A stretch of 64,000 bases of DNA from Pyxidicoccus parkwaysis (lineage in GTDB: Bacteria > Myxococcota > Myxococcia > Myxococcales > Myxococcaceae), in contig NZ_CP071090.1 in assembly GCF_017301735.1 (NCBI RefSeq), positions 930,001 to 994,000 of the forward strand. Reading direction: 5' to 3'. Below are positions 15,501 through 25,731 of this stretch, in pieces. The translations under genes and the position numbers were made by a program. The notes beneath the pieces were generated by a model. That model had not been told where the DNA came from. It was given only the letters and a program-made list of their open reading frames with translations, and made no database searches. Within the stretch, counting starts at the first letter, position 1. Each line of letters starts with the position of its first letter.

Positions 15501-18500
15501 ATGTCCGAGTCCCTTCCGAAATACTGGCAGAGCCTGGCCCATCGCGCGGGCGAGCTGCCCGAGCACACGCGGAACGAGTTCGCCGACGAATTGCCGGTGG
15601 GCGTGGCCGCCGTGCCTCCCGACGCGAGCACCCGCCGCGACTTCTTCAAGGTGATGGGCCTGAGCGCCGCCGCCGCGATGGTGGCCTGCCAGCGCGCCCC
15701 GGTGCAGAAGGTCATCCCCTACGTCGCGCGGCCGGACGAAGTCACGCCGGGCCTGGCGCTCTGGTACGCGTCCACGTGCAACGGCTGCAGCGCGCAGTGC
15801 GGCCTGCTGCTGAAGACGCGCGACGGTCGTCCCATCAAGGTGGAGGGCAACGACGAGCACCCCGTGTCGAAGGGCGGCGTGTGCGCGGTGGGGCAGGCGT
15901 CCGTGCTGTCCCTCTATGACGCGAGCCGCGCGCGCTTCCCCGCGCTGTCGTGCCAGCGCACCGCGTGGGCGGCGCTGGACAAGAAGGTGGCGGAGGGGCT
16001 GAAGCAGGCCGCTGATGCGAGCATGCCCATCCGCGTGGTGCTGCCCTGGGTGATGGGCCCCACGGCCGAGGCCGCGGTGAAGCGCTTCCTCACCGCGTAC
16101 CCCACGGCGCGCACGGTGCGCTACGAGCCGCTGGGCGAGCTGGCCGCCATCGGCGAGGCGCATCGAATCACCCACGGCGTGCGCGTGGTGCCGGACTACC
16201 GCTTCGACCACGCCAAGGTCATCGTCAGCTTCGGCGCGGACTTCCTCGGCACCTGGGTGTCGCCGGTGGCCTTCACGCGCCAGTACACCGAGGCGCGAGA
16301 CGCGGCCGGCAAGCGGGAGATGGCGCGGCACTTCCAGGTGGAGCCCGCGCTGACGCTCACCGGCGCCGCGGCGGACCGCCGCTTCCTCGTGGCCCCGTCC
16401 GACGTGACGCCCGCGCTGGCGGACCTCGTGCGGAGGCTGGCGCAGAAGGCAGGCCACGCGGTGCCGGCGCCTGCCGCTCCGGAGTCCCAGGCCACGGCGG
16501 TGCCCGCACTGGGAGCCATGGCCAGCCGTGTGTCGGCGGCGGTGGCCTCCGTGCCCGCGCCCTCGTTGGAGGAGAAGGCGCTGGAGGAGCTGGCTGACGC
16601 ACTGTGGGCGCAGCGAGGTAATGCGCTCGTGGTGGCGGGTGGTGACGACGTGGCCGCGCAGGTGCTGGCCAACACGGCCAACGCGCTGCTCGGCAACGAA
16701 GGCACGACGGTGTCCGTGGCGGACGGCGTGGCGCTGGACGCGGACGCCCTGTCCTACGGCGAGCTGCTGGCGGAGTTGAAGGCGGGCGGAGTGGGCGCGG
16801 TGTTCTTCCTCGGCGTCAACCCCGCCTACGCAGACCCGCGCAGCGAGGAGCTGGCGACGCTGCTCAAGTCCGTGCTCCTCACCGTGGCCAGCAATGACAG
16901 GCTGGACGAGACGGCCTCGCTGGTGCGCTACCACGCGCCGGATGCCACCGCGCTCGAGTCGTGGGGTGACGCGGAGCCCCGGCGCGGCGTGCTGTCCCTG
17001 CGCCAGCCGGCAGTGGCTCCGCTGCACGAGACGCGGCCCCTGGTGGAGTCGCTGCTCCTGTGGGCGGGCGCGCCCCAGCCGCACTACGACTTCCTGCGTG
17101 CGCGCTGGGAGGCGGAGGTGTTCCCCCGCGCTGCTTCCGGGCAGACCTTCACGGCCTTCTGGGACGACGCCGTGCGCCGGGGCGTGGTGACGCTGCCCGC
17201 GACGCAGGTGCCCGCGCCGGCCTTCCGCGAGGAGGGACTCGCGAAGGCCCTGGCCGGAGTGGCCCGCGCGTCCGTGGACTGGGAGCTCGTGCTGTACCCC
17301 AGCGTGGGGGTGCGCGACGGCGCGCCCGCGAACAACGCCTGGCTGCAGGAAGTGCCGGACCCCATCACCAAGGCGACGTGGGGCAATCAGGCCTGCATCG
17401 CTCCGGCGCGTGCGAAGGCGCTGGGCCTGTCCGACGGCGATGTGGTGCGGGTGCGCTCGGGCGGGAAGACAATGGAGTTGCCCGTGCTGGTGCAGGCTGG
17501 CACCCATCCGTCCGTCATCGCCGTGTCGTTGGGCTACGGCCGCACCAAGGCGGGCCGCATCGCGGATGGCATCGGCGCCAATGGCTACCCGCTGGCCTCC
17601 GTCGTCGGCGGCCACGCGAGGCGCGCGGTGCCGGGTGTCGTGGTGGAGGCCACCGGCGAGAAGCAGAAGCTCGCGCTCACGCAGACGTACAACCGGCTCG
17701 ACGGCCGTCCCCACGTGCGCGAGGCGGAGCTGGCCGAGTACCTGACCAACCCGCGCGCGGGCAACGAGGAGCACGAGGAGCACGGCGGCAATGGCAAGCA
17801 CCCGCTCTCCATCTGGTCCGGCCACGAGTACAAGGGCCACCGGTGGGCGCTCGCCGTCGACCTGAGCGCGTGCACGGGCTGCTCTGCATGCGTGGTGTCC
17901 TGCCAGGCGGAGAACAACATCCCCAGCGTGGGGCGCGACGAGGTGCTGCGCTCGCGCGAGATGCACTGGATGCGCATCGACCGCTACTACGAGGGCGACG
18001 AGGCGAATCCGCAAGTCGTGCACCAGCCGATGATGTGCCAGCACTGCGAGAATGCGCCGTGCGAGACGGTGTGTCCGGTGCTCGCCACGGTGCACTCCAG
18101 CGAGGGGCTCAACCAGCAGGTCTACAACCGCTGCGTGGGCACGCGGTACTGCGCCAACAACTGCCCCACCAAGGTCCGCCGCTTCAACTGGTTCGACTAC
18201 AAGCACGACGAGCCGCTGGAGCGCATGGTGCTCAACCCGGACGTCGTCGTGCGCAGCCGCGGCGTCATGGAGAAGTGCTCCATGTGCGTCCAGCGCGTCA
18301 CCGAGGCCAAGGCGCTGGCCAACCGCGAGGGCAGGGCCCTGCGCGACGGCGACGTGCAGACGGCCTGCCAGCAGAGCTGCCCCGCGAAGGCCATCCACTT
18401 CGGCGACATCAATGACCCCGGCAGCGCCGTGGCGAAGCTCGCGAAGGACGGCCGCGCCTTCCAGCTGCTGGAGGAGCTGAACATCGGGTCGTCCATCACC

Positions 18501-18545
18501 TACCTCACGAAGATCCGCAACACCGGGTCGGGAAGCGAAACATGA
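15501..18545 (+). CDS. actB: alternative complex III subunit B, molybdopterin-like plus Fe-S protein
   Basis: A 1014-residue fusion typical of ActB. It has a Tat-type signal with [11 protein letters not shown] near residue 43. Then comes a large molybdopterin-oxidoreductase-like domain (Cys-containing [19 protein letters not shown] start), which in this complex has no Mo cofactor. The last 220 residues form a four-cluster ferredoxin domain with [11 protein letters not shown] near 791, then [21 protein letters not shown], and CSMCVQRV...CQQSCP. It passes electrons from quinol oxidised at ActC/ActF to ActA and ActE. The C-terminus overlaps ActC by ATGA. Confidence 0.92.
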   Translation: MSESLPKYWQSLAHRAGELPEHTRNEFADELPVGVAAVPPDASTRRDFFKVMGLSAAAAMVACQRAPVQKVIPYVARPDEVTPGLALWYASTCNGCSAQCGLLLKTRDGRPIKVEGNDEHPVSKGGVCAVGQASVLSLYDASRARFPALSCQRTAWAALDKKVAEGLKQAADASMPIRVVLPWVMGPTAEAAVKRFLTAYPTARTVRYEPLGELAAIGEAHRITHGVRVVPDYRFDHAKVIVSFGADFLGTWVSPVAFTRQYTEARDAAGKREMARHFQVEPALTLTGAAADRRFLVAPSDVTPALADLVRRLAQKAGHAVPAPAAPESQATAVPALGAMASRVSAAVASVPAPSLEEKALEELADALWAQRGNALVVAGGDDVAAQVLANTANALLGNEGTTVSVADGVALDADALSYGELLAELKAGGVGAVFFLGVNPAYADPRSEELATLLKSVLLTVASNDRLDETASLVRYHAPDATALESWGDAEPRRGVLSLRQPAVAPLHETRPLVESLLLWAGAPQPHYDFLRARWEAEVFPRAASGQTFTAFWDDAVRRGVVTLPATQVPAPAFREEGLAKALAGVARASVDWELVLYPSVGVRDGAPANNAWLQEVPDPITKATWGNQACIAPARAKALGLSDGDVVRVRSGGKTMELPVLVQAGTHPSVIAVSLGYGRTKAGRIADGIGANGYPLASVVGGHARRAVPGVVVEATGEKQKLALTQTYNRLDGRPHVREAELAEYLTNPRAGNEEHEEHGGNGKHPLSIWSGHEYKGHRWALAVDLSACTGCSACVVSCQAENNIPSVGRDEVLRSREMHWMRIDRYYEGDEANPQVVHQPMMCQHCENAPCETVCPVLATVHSSEGLNQQVYNRCVGTRYCANNCPTKVRRFNWFDYKHDEPLERMVLNPDVVVRSRGVMEKCSMCVQRVTEAKALANREGRALRDGDVQTACQQSCPAKAIHFGDINDPGSAVAKLAKDGRAFQLLEELNIGSSITYLTKIRNTGSGSET

Positions 18546-20017
18546 GCAACCAGCACCTGTCCCCGCTGCGCGTGCCGCTGGTCAGCGAGGCGCGCAGCCT
18601 GGGTCAGCTCACCGAGGAAATCTGCGCGCCCATGGAGCGCCCTCCCACGTGGCGCTGGTGGGCGGCCTTCGCGGTGGCGGTGTCGATTCTGGGCACCGGC
18701 GCCGGCATCGTCGCCTACCAGGTGGGCACGGGCATCGGCGTGTGGGGCCTGAACAAGACGGTGGGCTGGGCCTTCGACATCACCAACTTCGTCTTCTGGG
18801 TGGGCATCGGCCACGCGGGCACGCTCATCTCCGCCATCCTCTTCCTCTTCCGGCAGAAGTGGCGCACCAGCATCAACCGCGCGGCGGAGGCGATGACGCT
18901 CTTCGCCGTCATGTGCGCGGCGCTCTTCCCCGTCATCCACATGGGCCGTCCGTGGCTGGCCTTCTGGGTGCTGCCGTATCCGAACTCGCGCGGCAGCCTG
19001 TGGGTGAACTTCCGCTCGCCGCTGCTGTGGGACGTGTTCGCCATCTCCACGTACTTCACCGTCTCGGCGGTGTTCTGGTACGTGGGCCTCATCCCCGACC
19101 TCGCCACCGTGCGAGACAGGGCGAAGGCCGGCCTCCGCAAGGCCCTCTTCAAGGTGCTGTCGCTGGGGTGGACGGGCTCGCACCGCACGTGGAGCCGCTA
19201 CGAGACGCTGTACCTGCTGCTCGCGGGGCTCGCGACGCCGCTGGTGCTCAGCGTGCACACCATCGTGTCGATGGACTTCGCCACGTCCGTCATCCCCGGG
19301 TGGCACACCACCATCTTCCCGCCGTACTTCGTGGCGGGCGCGGTGTTCAGCGGCTTCGCCATGGTGCTGACGCTGATGATCATCACCCGCGTGGTGCTGG
19401 GCTACGAGCACCTGATTACGATTCGGCACCTGGAGAACATGACGAAGGTCATCATCGTCACCGGCGGACTGGTGTCGCTGGCGTACGGGACGGAGGTCTT
19501 CGTCGCCTGGTACTCGGGCAACCCCTACGAGCGCTTCGCCTTCCTGAACCGCGCCTTCGGCCCGTACGCGTGGGCCTACTGGACGATGGTGACGTGCAAC
19601 GTGGTGTCGCCGCACCTGTTCTGGTTCAAGAAGATACGCACCTCGCCCGCGGCCATCTTCGTGCTGTCGCTGGTCATCAACGTGGGCATGTGGTTCGAGC
19701 GCTTCGTCATCATCGTGACCAGCCTGCATCGTGACTTCCTGCCGTCGAGCTGGTCCATGTACACGCCGACGGCGGTGGAGGCGGGCACCTTCATCGGCAC
19801 CTTCGGCTTGTTCTTCACCCTGTTCCTCCTCTTCGTGCGCGTGCTGCCCATCATCTCCATCGGCGAGGTGAAGAGCGTGCTGGGCTTCGCGAGGGACGCG
19901 CACGCCGACGCGGCCGCCACGACGGGCCCCCGCAAGCCGGCGCACGCCCCCGCGGAGAGCCTTCCCGCCGCCGCACCGGCGCTGGCCCTCGCCACCCGAA
20001 AGGATGTCCCCGTATGA
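18542..20017 (+). CDS. actC: alternative complex III subunit C, NrfD-like membrane protein
   Basis: A 491-residue NrfD/PsrC-type integral membrane subunit with about ten helices; it binds quinol at the periplasmic face. Recognisable blocks are [25 protein letters not shown] and [34 protein letters not shown], which carry the residues proposed for the quinol site and proton pathway. The C-terminal 40 residues after VKSVLGF are Ala/Pro-rich and probably disordered. It overlaps ActB upstream (ATGA) and ActD downstream (ATGA). Confidence 0.92.
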   Translation: MSNQHLSPLRVPLVSEARSLGQLTEEICAPMERPPTWRWWAAFAVAVSILGTGAGIVAYQVGTGIGVWGLNKTVGWAFDITNFVFWVGIGHAGTLISAILFLFRQKWRTSINRAAEAMTLFAVMCAALFPVIHMGRPWLAFWVLPYPNSRGSLWVNFRSPLLWDVFAISTYFTVSAVFWYVGLIPDLATVRDRAKAGLRKALFKVLSLGWTGSHRTWSRYETLYLLLAGLATPLVLSVHTIVSMDFATSVIPGWHTTIFPPYFVAGAVFSGFAMVLTLMIITRVVLGYEHLITIRHLENMTKVIIVTGGLVSLAYGTEVFVAWYSGNPYERFAFLNRAFGPYAWAYWTMVTCNVVSPHLFWFKKIRTSPAAIFVLSLVINVGMWFERFVIIVTSLHRDFLPSSWSMYTPTAVEAGTFIGTFGLFFTLFLLFVRVLPIISIGEVKSVLGFARDAHADAAATTGPRKPAHAPAESLPAAAPALALATRKDVPV

Positions 20018-20535
20018 GCGCCCCGGTCCTCGTCGGCTACTTCGACAGCGAGGAGAAGGTCCTCGACGCCACGCGCGCCGTGCGCGAGGCGGGCTTCACC
20101 CTGCATGACGTCTACACGCCCTACGCGGTGCACGGCCTGGACGAGGCCATGGGCCTGAAGTCCAGCCGCCTCACCTGGGTGTGCTTCGGCGCGGGGCTCA
20201 CGGGCGGCTCGCTGGCGCTGGCGCTGGAGCTGTACACCAGCGTGGTGAGCTGGCCGCTCAACGTGGGTGGCAAGCCGTTCAACTCGTTCCCCGCGTTCGT
20301 CCCGGTGGCGTTCGAGCTGACGGTGCTCTTCGCCGCCCTCATCACCGTGGCCTCCTTCCTGGGGCGCGTGAAGCTCTTCCCGGGCAGCCGCCGCGTGGCG
20401 CTGCCTCGGGTGACGGATGACCGGTTCGCCATCGCGGTGCAGCCGCGCGAGGCCGCCGGGGACGGGGCCGCCGCGGAGGAGATGCTGCGCCGGCACGGAG
20501 CGGTGGAGACGGCCCGGATGGAGGTGGCGTCGTGA
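20014..20535 (+). CDS. actD: alternative complex III subunit D (DUF3341)
   Basis: A 173-residue subunit with a short N-terminal soluble domain ([24 protein letters not shown]) and a two-helix hairpin at about 55-115 containing the DUF3341 block [26 protein letters not shown], with the Asn-Ser-Phe-Pro loop. It packs against ActC and ActF in the membrane; no cofactor is expected. Start and stop overlap its neighbours by four bases on each side, as expected for a stoichiometric complex. Confidence 0.9.
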   Translation: MSAPVLVGYFDSEEKVLDATRAVREAGFTLHDVYTPYAVHGLDEAMGLKSSRLTWVCFGAGLTGGSLALALELYTSVVSWPLNVGGKPFNSFPAFVPVAFELTVLFAALITVASFLGRVKLFPGSRRVALPRVTDDRFAIAVQPREAAGDGAAAEEMLRRHGAVETARMEVAS

Positions 20536-21101
20536 GGAAGGCAATCCCAACCGTGGTGGCCCTGGCCGTGGCCGCCGCTGGCTGCGAGCAGGACGAGACG
20601 CGGCCCAACTACGAGTACGCGCCGGACATGGTGTCCTCGGTGCCGTACGACAGCTTCGCGCCCAACCCCAACACGCCGGACGGCAAGACGCTGCTGGGCC
20701 CCGCGAAGGGCACGGTGCCGCGCGGCTTCCAGCCGCTGCACCTGGCCGCGGGCCCGGAGGCAGCAGTGCAAGCGGGACAGGAGCTGAAGAATCCCTATCC
20801 CGCCTCGCCCGAGGTGCTGGCGCGAGGGCAGACGGCCTTCCTGCGCTACTGCAGCCCGTGCCATGGCTCGGGAGGCCTGGGCGACGGGCTGGTGACGGCG
20901 CGCTTCCCCATGCCGCCTTCGCTGCTGGCCGAGCACGCGAAGGGCCTGCCCGACGGGCGCATCTTCCACATCATCACGACTGGCCAGGGGCTGATGCCGG
21001 CCCATGGCTCGCAGGTGGCGCCGGAGGACCGGTGGAAGATTGTCCACTACCTGCGCACCCTGCAGAACCCCGCGCGGACGGCGCGGAAGGACATGCCATG
21101 A
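20532..21101 (+). CDS. actE: alternative complex III subunit E, mono-heme cytochrome c lipoprotein
   Basis: A 189-residue lipoprotein starting at GTG; lipobox AAAGC (Cys18). One heme site, CSPCH at 107-111, and a probable Met ligand in GLMPAHGSQV. The N-terminal mature part carries the ActE-typical MVSSVPYDSFAPNPNTPDGKTL. It is the likely exit point for electrons from the complex to a soluble cytochrome or oxidase. GTGA overlap with ActD and ATGA overlap with ActF. Confidence 0.9.
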   Translation: MRKAIPTVVALAVAAAGCEQDETRPNYEYAPDMVSSVPYDSFAPNPNTPDGKTLLGPAKGTVPRGFQPLHLAAGPEAAVQAGQELKNPYPASPEVLARGQTAFLRYCSPCHGSGGLGDGLVTARFPMPPSLLAEHAKGLPDGRIFHIITTGQGLMPAHGSQVAPEDRWKIVHYLRTLQNPARTARKDMP

Positions 21102-22294
21102 GCGCTCCCGTGCATGAGGTGCCTCCGGCGTCGAGCGGAGGTTTCGAGGTGGGCCCGGGCGTGCGCCGTGCGACCCTGGCGGTGGCGGCCCTGGGGCTGG
21201 GGACGCTGGCAGTGGGCGTGGCGCTCCAGCCGGAGCGTGCACTGTCGAGCCTGCTCACCAGCGGCTTCTACTTCCTGTGCCTGGGGCTGGGCGGCGCCAT
21301 GTTCCTGGCGCTGATGTACGTGGCGAACGCGGGCTGGTTCACCGTGTTCAAGCGCATCCCCGAGGCCTTCGCGTCCTACGTGCCGTGGGGCGCGGTGACG
21401 ATGCTGGCGCTGGTGCCCTTCGCACCGAAGCTCTACCTGTGGGCGCGGCCGGGCGTCATGGAGACGGACCCCCTGCTGCACAAGAAGGCGGCCTTCCTCA
21501 ACGTGCCCTTCTTCGGCATCCGCATGGTGGTGATGCTCGCGCTGTGGACGGGCTTCACGTGGATGCTGCGGCGCAACTCGCTGAGGCAGGACACGGAGCA
21601 GACGGTGGCGCTGACGAGGCGCAACGTGACGGTGTCGGCGCTGTTCCTCGTGTTCTTCGGGCTGACGTTCTGCATGTCGGCGTTCGACTGGCTGATGAGC
21701 CTGGAGCCGCACTGGTTCAGCACCATCTACGCGCTCTACAACGTCGCGGGCCTGCTCAGCTCCAGCGTGTGCGCGATTACGGTGGCCGCGATTCTGCTGC
21801 ACCGGGCGGGCGCGCTGCCCCAGCTCAACACCAGCCATCTGCATGACCTGGGCAAGCTGATGTTCGGCTTCGCCACGCTGTGGGCGTACCTCTGGTTCTC
21901 GCAGTTCCTGCTCATCTGGTACGCGAACATCCCGGAGGAGACGGTCTACTTCATCGCGCGGATGCACGGTGGGTGGGAGGTGCCCTTCTATCTGAACGTG
22001 GTGCTGAACTGGGCGCTGCCCTTCGTGCTGCTGCTGCCCCGGCCGGCGAAGCGCAATCCGTCGCACCTGCTGCGTGTCGCCGCGGTGCTGCTGGCGGGGC
22101 GGTGGCTGGACTTGCATTTGATGGTGGCTCCGGCGAACCAGCCGGAGGGCGCGGGGCTTGGAGTGTTCGAAGTGGCGGGCTTCCTGGGCGTGGGCGCGCT
22201 CTTCGTCCTGGCGGTGACGCGCGCGGTGCGCTCGGCGCCGATGGTTCCGGCGGGCGACCCATACCTCGTGGAGAGCCTGCACCATCACAGCTGA
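21098..22294 (+). CDS. actF: alternative complex III subunit F, second NrfD-like membrane protein
   Basis: A 398-residue NrfD-like membrane subunit with ten helices, paralogous to ActC. Conserved blocks include FYFLCLGLGGAMFLALMYVANAGWFTVFKRIPEAF, FFGLTFCMSAFDWLMSLEPHWFSTIYAL and FSQFLLIWYANIPEETVYF. In known structures it forms a second, probably quinone-silent membrane module and a proton path. It is the last gene of the set; no caa3-type oxidase follows, so another terminal oxidase elsewhere, perhaps the cbb3 at 39 kb, must accept the electrons. A strong terminator lies about 70 bases downstream. Confidence 0.92.
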   Translation: MSAPVHEVPPASSGGFEVGPGVRRATLAVAALGLGTLAVGVALQPERALSSLLTSGFYFLCLGLGGAMFLALMYVANAGWFTVFKRIPEAFASYVPWGAVTMLALVPFAPKLYLWARPGVMETDPLLHKKAAFLNVPFFGIRMVVMLALWTGFTWMLRRNSLRQDTEQTVALTRRNVTVSALFLVFFGLTFCMSAFDWLMSLEPHWFSTIYALYNVAGLLSSSVCAITVAAILLHRAGALPQLNTSHLHDLGKLMFGFATLWAYLWFSQFLLIWYANIPEETVYFIARMHGGWEVPFYLNVVLNWALPFVLLLPRPAKRNPSHLLRVAAVLLAGRWLDLHLMVAPANQPEGAGLGVFEVAGFLGVGALFVLAVTRAVRSAPMVPAGDPYLVESLHHHS

Positions 22295-22365
22295 CGGGTG
22301 ACCGTGGGCCGTGGACCGACGGACAACTCCTGCCCAGTTGTCTGGACCACACGCGGCCTGCGGGA

Positions 22366-22409
22366 GCGGCGCCGCCCGACCTCCTCGGCGGGCGGCGCCG
22401 CGCTTTTTT
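22366..22409 (+). terminator. Rho-independent terminator of the alternative complex III operon
   Basis: A perfect 13-bp stem (GCGGCGCCGCCCG at 22366-22378 pairing with 22389-22401) with a 10-base loop, followed two bases later by six T residues at 22404-22409. The T-tract is on the + strand only, so it ends the ActA-F transcript before the convergent beta-helix gene. Confidence 0.9.
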
Positions 22410-22430
22410 CCGCGCCGACGCAGCGTTGGC

Positions 22431-23882
22431 TCAGGTGGCCGGAGTGGCCTTCTTCGAACGGCGCCGCAGCGCGAGCGGCAGCAGCAGGGCCACGAGCGCG
22501 GCGGCAAGGCCTGGCACCGCGTTGCAGCCGCCTTCGTCGGAGTCCACGTCTCCGCCGGGAGTAGGGCGCGGGTCCACTCCTCCCGTAGTGCCGCCGTCAC
22601 CCTTCGTACCCGCGTCGGCCGTGGTGCCCGCATCCGTCGGGGTGCCCGCGTCAGCAGGGCCGCCCGTGCCGGCGTCGCTGCAATCTCCCAGGGAGTGCTC
22701 CAGCGCGCCCAGCGTGTATGACCCACTCGTGGGCCGGGGCCGCGAGCAGTAGTCCAGCGTCACCGGAGCCCGCGCTTCCGCCTTGCCGATGAGCTGCGAC
22801 ACGTCACCCTTGAGGCGCAGGTCTCCGTTCTGCGGCGCCTGGTACCAGGTGGTCCACGTGCCCGTCGCCACGTTCAAGAGGTTGGTGCCCGCGGTGAAGG
22901 TCCCGGTGTCGCGGCCGCGAACCACGGAGGACATCACGTTGCCATGGGCGCTGCCGGTGCTGGAGGCGAAGCGGAAGTCCACGCCCGAGGTGGAGATGAA
23001 CGTGTTGAACAGCACTTGCGTGTTCTTGGCCTTGTTGAGGTAGACGGCCACGTCCGAGCAGTTGATGACGATGTTGTTCATCATCACCCCGTCCGAGTGC
23101 TCCGGGTCGCACGCCACGTTCGCGTCGAAGGCGGGCGCGCAGAACGCGTTCCCCGTGCCACCGCCGCCGAAGGACAGACCGATGCGCGTGTCCCCCGCTG
23201 GCGCGTCCTTGACGCAGATGACCATGTTGCGCTCGAAGACGCCCCGCTTGCCTCCGCTCTTCATGAACGCGCCATAGGAGATGCCGCCCGCCTTGGAGAA
23301 GTCGTGCAGGTAGTTGTCGCGCACCACCCAGTCGTCGCCGGTGTCGATGTTGAGCTTGTTCACCGGGTTGCCGGTGTTGCGGGCGCGCGTGTCATAGACC
23401 TCGTTGCGCTCGATGAGGCCCCGGTGCGGCATCTCGTAGACGCCGCTGCCGTTCTTTTCCGCGTTCACCTTGAGCTGCGCGTTGAAGTTCCGGACGCGGC
23501 TGTTGCGCAGGACGAAGTTCTCCGCGTGCCCGGTGACGTGGAAGGCGTGCTCGCAGTCGTTGTCCACCGCGCACACGCCCTCGATGTCGAGCCCGTCGAA
23601 CGTCCAGTAGCGGCCGGAGACCTTGAAGCCCTCGAGGGCATTGAAGCGGATGTGCGCCGCGTGCTTGTTCGCCGCGCGCACGATGATGGGCTGCGACGCG
23701 GTGCCCTCCGCTGAACACCCCAGGTTCTGGGTGACGTCATAGGTGCCGTCCGCGAGCACAATCTCGTCGCCCGCCTTTGCAGCCGCGAGCGCTGACTGAA
23801 GCTGGGCTACCGTGGAGACGTTCTTCACCGCCGCGAGACTGGTACCGGACAGCAGCAGCAAGGCGAGGGACAAAGGGCGCAT
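22431..23882 (-). CDS. secreted right-handed beta-helix protein with MYXO-CTERM-like tail
   Basis: A 483-residue exported protein. The start at ATG 23880-23882, with GAGGATGAG ahead, gives the signal MRPLSLALLLLSGTSLAA. Residues 20-390 carry parallel beta-helix repeats: a pectate-lyase/chondroitinase-B-like start (TVAQLQSALAAAKAGDEIVLADGTYD), then Asn-rich turns such as NYLHDFSKAGG and NNIVINCSDVAVYL. It is probably a polysaccharide-binding or -cleaving surface protein. A Thr/Asp/Gly-rich linker (DAGTPTDAGT repeats) leads to GGCNAVPG, a hydrophobic helix and RRRSKK, the Cys-Gly/helix/Arg layout of myxobacterial MYXO-CTERM cell-surface sorting signals. An in-frame extension to 23990 lacks a signal and is rejected. 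Confidence 0.82.
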   Translation of the reverse strand: MRPLSLALLLLSGTSLAAVKNVSTVAQLQSALAAAKAGDEIVLADGTYDVTQNLGCSAEGTASQPIIVRAANKHAAHIRFNALEGFKVSGRYWTFDGLDIEGVCAVDNDCEHAFHVTGHAENFVLRNSRVRNFNAQLKVNAEKNGSGVYEMPHRGLIERNEVYDTRARNTGNPVNKLNIDTGDDWVVRDNYLHDFSKAGGISYGAFMKSGGKRGVFERNMVICVKDAPAGDTRIGLSFGGGGTGNAFCAPAFDANVACDPEHSDGVMMNNIVINCSDVAVYLNKAKNTQVLFNTFISTSGVDFRFASSTGSAHGNVMSSVVRGRDTGTFTAGTNLLNVATGTWTTWYQAPQNGDLRLKGDVSQLIGKAEARAPVTLDYCSRPRPTSGSYTLGALEHSLGDCSDAGTGGPADAGTPTDAGTTADAGTKGDGGTTGGVDPRPTPGGDVDSDEGGCNAVPGLAAALVALLLPLALRRRSKKATPAT

Positions 23883-23941
23883 GGGCTCATCCTCGAAGGG
23901 GGGAGCCCCGATGCTATGCGGGTGTGAGAGGGTTCCGAAAC

Positions 23942-25012
23942 ATGAGTGTGCGTGTCGCGCTGCTGGGCCATGGCTTCGCGGGAAGAACATTCCACGCTCC
24001 GCTGATTCAGGCGGTGAAGGGACTGGAACTGCGCGTCGTCGCGTCCAGTCAGGCCGAAACTGTCCGCTCGCGCCTGCCGGGAGTGACAGTGGTGGCGTCC
24101 GCTCGCGAGGCCGCGACGCACCCGGAGGTGGACCTCGTCGTCATCGCCACGCCCAACGAGAGCCATGCGCCGCTGGCCGAGGCCGCGCTCCAGGCGGGGA
24201 AGCACGTCGTCGTCGACAAGCCCTTCACCGTCACGCTGGCGGAGGCGCGTGCGCTGTGCGCGCTGGCGCAGGCTCGGGGGCGGGTGTTGTCGGTGTTCCA
24301 CAACCGGCGCTGGGACAGTGACTTCCTCGCGCTGCGGGCCGTGCTGGAGGAGGGGGCACTGGGGCGGGTGACGCATATGGAATCGCGGTTCGACCGCTTC
24401 CGTCCCGAGGTGCGCGCACGGTGGCGCGAGCAGGACGTGCCGGGCGCGGGCGTGTGGTTCGACCTGGGGCCGCATCTGGTGGACCAGGCGCTGTACCTGT
24501 TCGGCCTGCCCGAGACCGTGTCGGCGGCCCTCGGGAAGCATCGTGACGGCGCACAGGTGGATGACTGGTGCCAGGTGACGCTCGCGTATCCGCGGCGGCA
24601 GGTCGTGCTCCAGGCGTCGATGCTCGTCGCGGGCGGCATGCCCCGGTTCGCGGTGCACGGCACGAAGGGCACGTGGCTCAAGTACGGAATGGACACGCAG
24701 GAGGACCGCCTGCGCGCGGACGTGACGCCGGGGGCACCGGGCTGGGGCGAGGACTCGCACCCGGGGCGGCTGCTGGACGGTGCGACGGGCGCGGAGCGGG
24801 CCACCGTGGCGCCGCCTGGAGACTATCGCCGCTACTACAGCGGCCTGCGTGAGGCGCTGGAGGGCAGGGGCCCCAATCCCGTGACGCCCGCGCAGGCGCT
24901 GGCCGTGATGGCGGTGATGGACGCCGCCGTTCACTCGGCGGAGCTCGGCTGTGCGCAGCGGCCGGACCTCACGGCGGAGGAGCGCGCGGCCTTCACGGCC
25001 GGCTTGGCGTGA
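23942..25012 (+). CDS. Gfo/Idh/MocA family oxidoreductase
   Basis: A 356-residue NAD(P)-dependent dehydrogenase. The Rossmann start VRVALLGHGFAGRTFHAPLI has the G-x-G-x-x-G/A motif. VVIATPNESHAPLAEAALQAGKHVVVDKPF carries the family EKP-like signature (here DKP), and GVWFDLGPHLVDQALYLFG supplies the catalytic Asp/His block. The pattern matches the YdgJ/YvaA subgroup that acts on sugars or inositols; the substrate is unknown. It is divergent from the beta-helix protein with 59 bases between starts. Confidence 0.9.
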   Translation: MSVRVALLGHGFAGRTFHAPLIQAVKGLELRVVASSQAETVRSRLPGVTVVASAREAATHPEVDLVVIATPNESHAPLAEAALQAGKHVVVDKPFTVTLAEARALCALAQARGRVLSVFHNRRWDSDFLALRAVLEEGALGRVTHMESRFDRFRPEVRARWREQDVPGAGVWFDLGPHLVDQALYLFGLPETVSAALGKHRDGAQVDDWCQVTLAYPRRQVVLQASMLVAGGMPRFAVHGTKGTWLKYGMDTQEDRLRADVTPGAPGWGEDSHPGRLLDGATGAERATVAPPGDYRRYYSGLREALEGRGPNPVTPAQALAVMAVMDAAVHSAELGCAQRPDLTAEERAAFTAGLA

Positions 25013-25109
25013 GCCGGCTCAATCCTGGCGGAGTCATGACACAACCATGGCTGGGACCCAGAGCGGGCTTCCTTCACATTGGGCGCCTCATCCTTGGAGG
25101 AGAGCCCCC

Positions 25110-25619
25110 ATGTCGAAGTCCGTCCTGTCCCTCGCCGTCCTCGTTGCCTCTTGTGTCATCAGCGCCTGTTCCACGCCGGGTGGACAGACGGCCGCGTCCA
25201 TCAACGCTCGCGAGGTGAACATCGTCGATGAGCAGGGGCAGGTGCGCCTGCGTCTCGGGGCTCCGCTTCCTCCTCCCAAGGGAGCCGGCGGCCGCAAGGT
25301 GAAGGCCTATGGCATCCAGTTCATCGGCTCGGAGGGACAGGAGGTGGGCGGGCTCGGAGTCCTGGAACCCATGGGGATGCGCGCGTTCTGCTTCGACACG
25401 GATGAGTGGGTCGAGGCGCTGTGCTTCTCGGTCGACAAGGGGCAGCCGGAGCTCCGCCTGGGGGATGCCTCCGCGCAGCGCATCTCCCTCCGGGTGAGGG
25501 ATGGAGTCGCCACGCTGGAGTTGATGGACTCTCAGGGGACGCCGCGCCTCAAGCTGGAAGTGGACAATGACGGGAAGACGCACGTCGAGGGCGTGACTCC
25601 CGCCTCCGTGAGCAGGTAG
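25110..25619 (+). CDS. lipoprotein of unknown function
   Basis: A 169-residue lipoprotein. The start ATG 25110 is preceded by TTGGAGGAGAG; the lipobox VISAC places Cys20 as the acylated residue. The mature part is beta-rich with repeated short blocks of the form V-R-L-R-L-G (QVRLRLGAPL, QPELRLGDAS, TPRLKLEVDNDGKTHV) and reads like a tandem of small beta modules. I recognise no family. It is transcribed alone, 97 bases after the oxidoreductase. Confidence 0.7.
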   Translation: MSKSVLSLAVLVASCVISACSTPGGQTAASINAREVNIVDEQGQVRLRLGAPLPPPKGAGGRKVKAYGIQFIGSEGQEVGGLGVLEPMGMRAFCFDTDEWVEALCFSVDKGQPELRLGDASAQRISLRVRDGVATLELMDSQGTPRLKLEVDNDGKTHVEGVTPASVSR

Positions 25620-25731
25620 GTCGTTGCCCGTCGAGCAACTCGCCCTTACATCGGCATTCGCATCTGGAGGCCTCCTGCTACGGTGGCGCCGGATTCAACC
25701 GGTCGCGTGAGCGGCCTGTGAGGACGACTGC

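Noticed and set aside
15480..18398. Open frame of 972 codons on the minus strand opposite ActB
   Set aside because: It is the antisense shadow of a strongly conserved gene in GC-rich DNA; the translation is Arg/His/Ala-rich with no motif or start signal.
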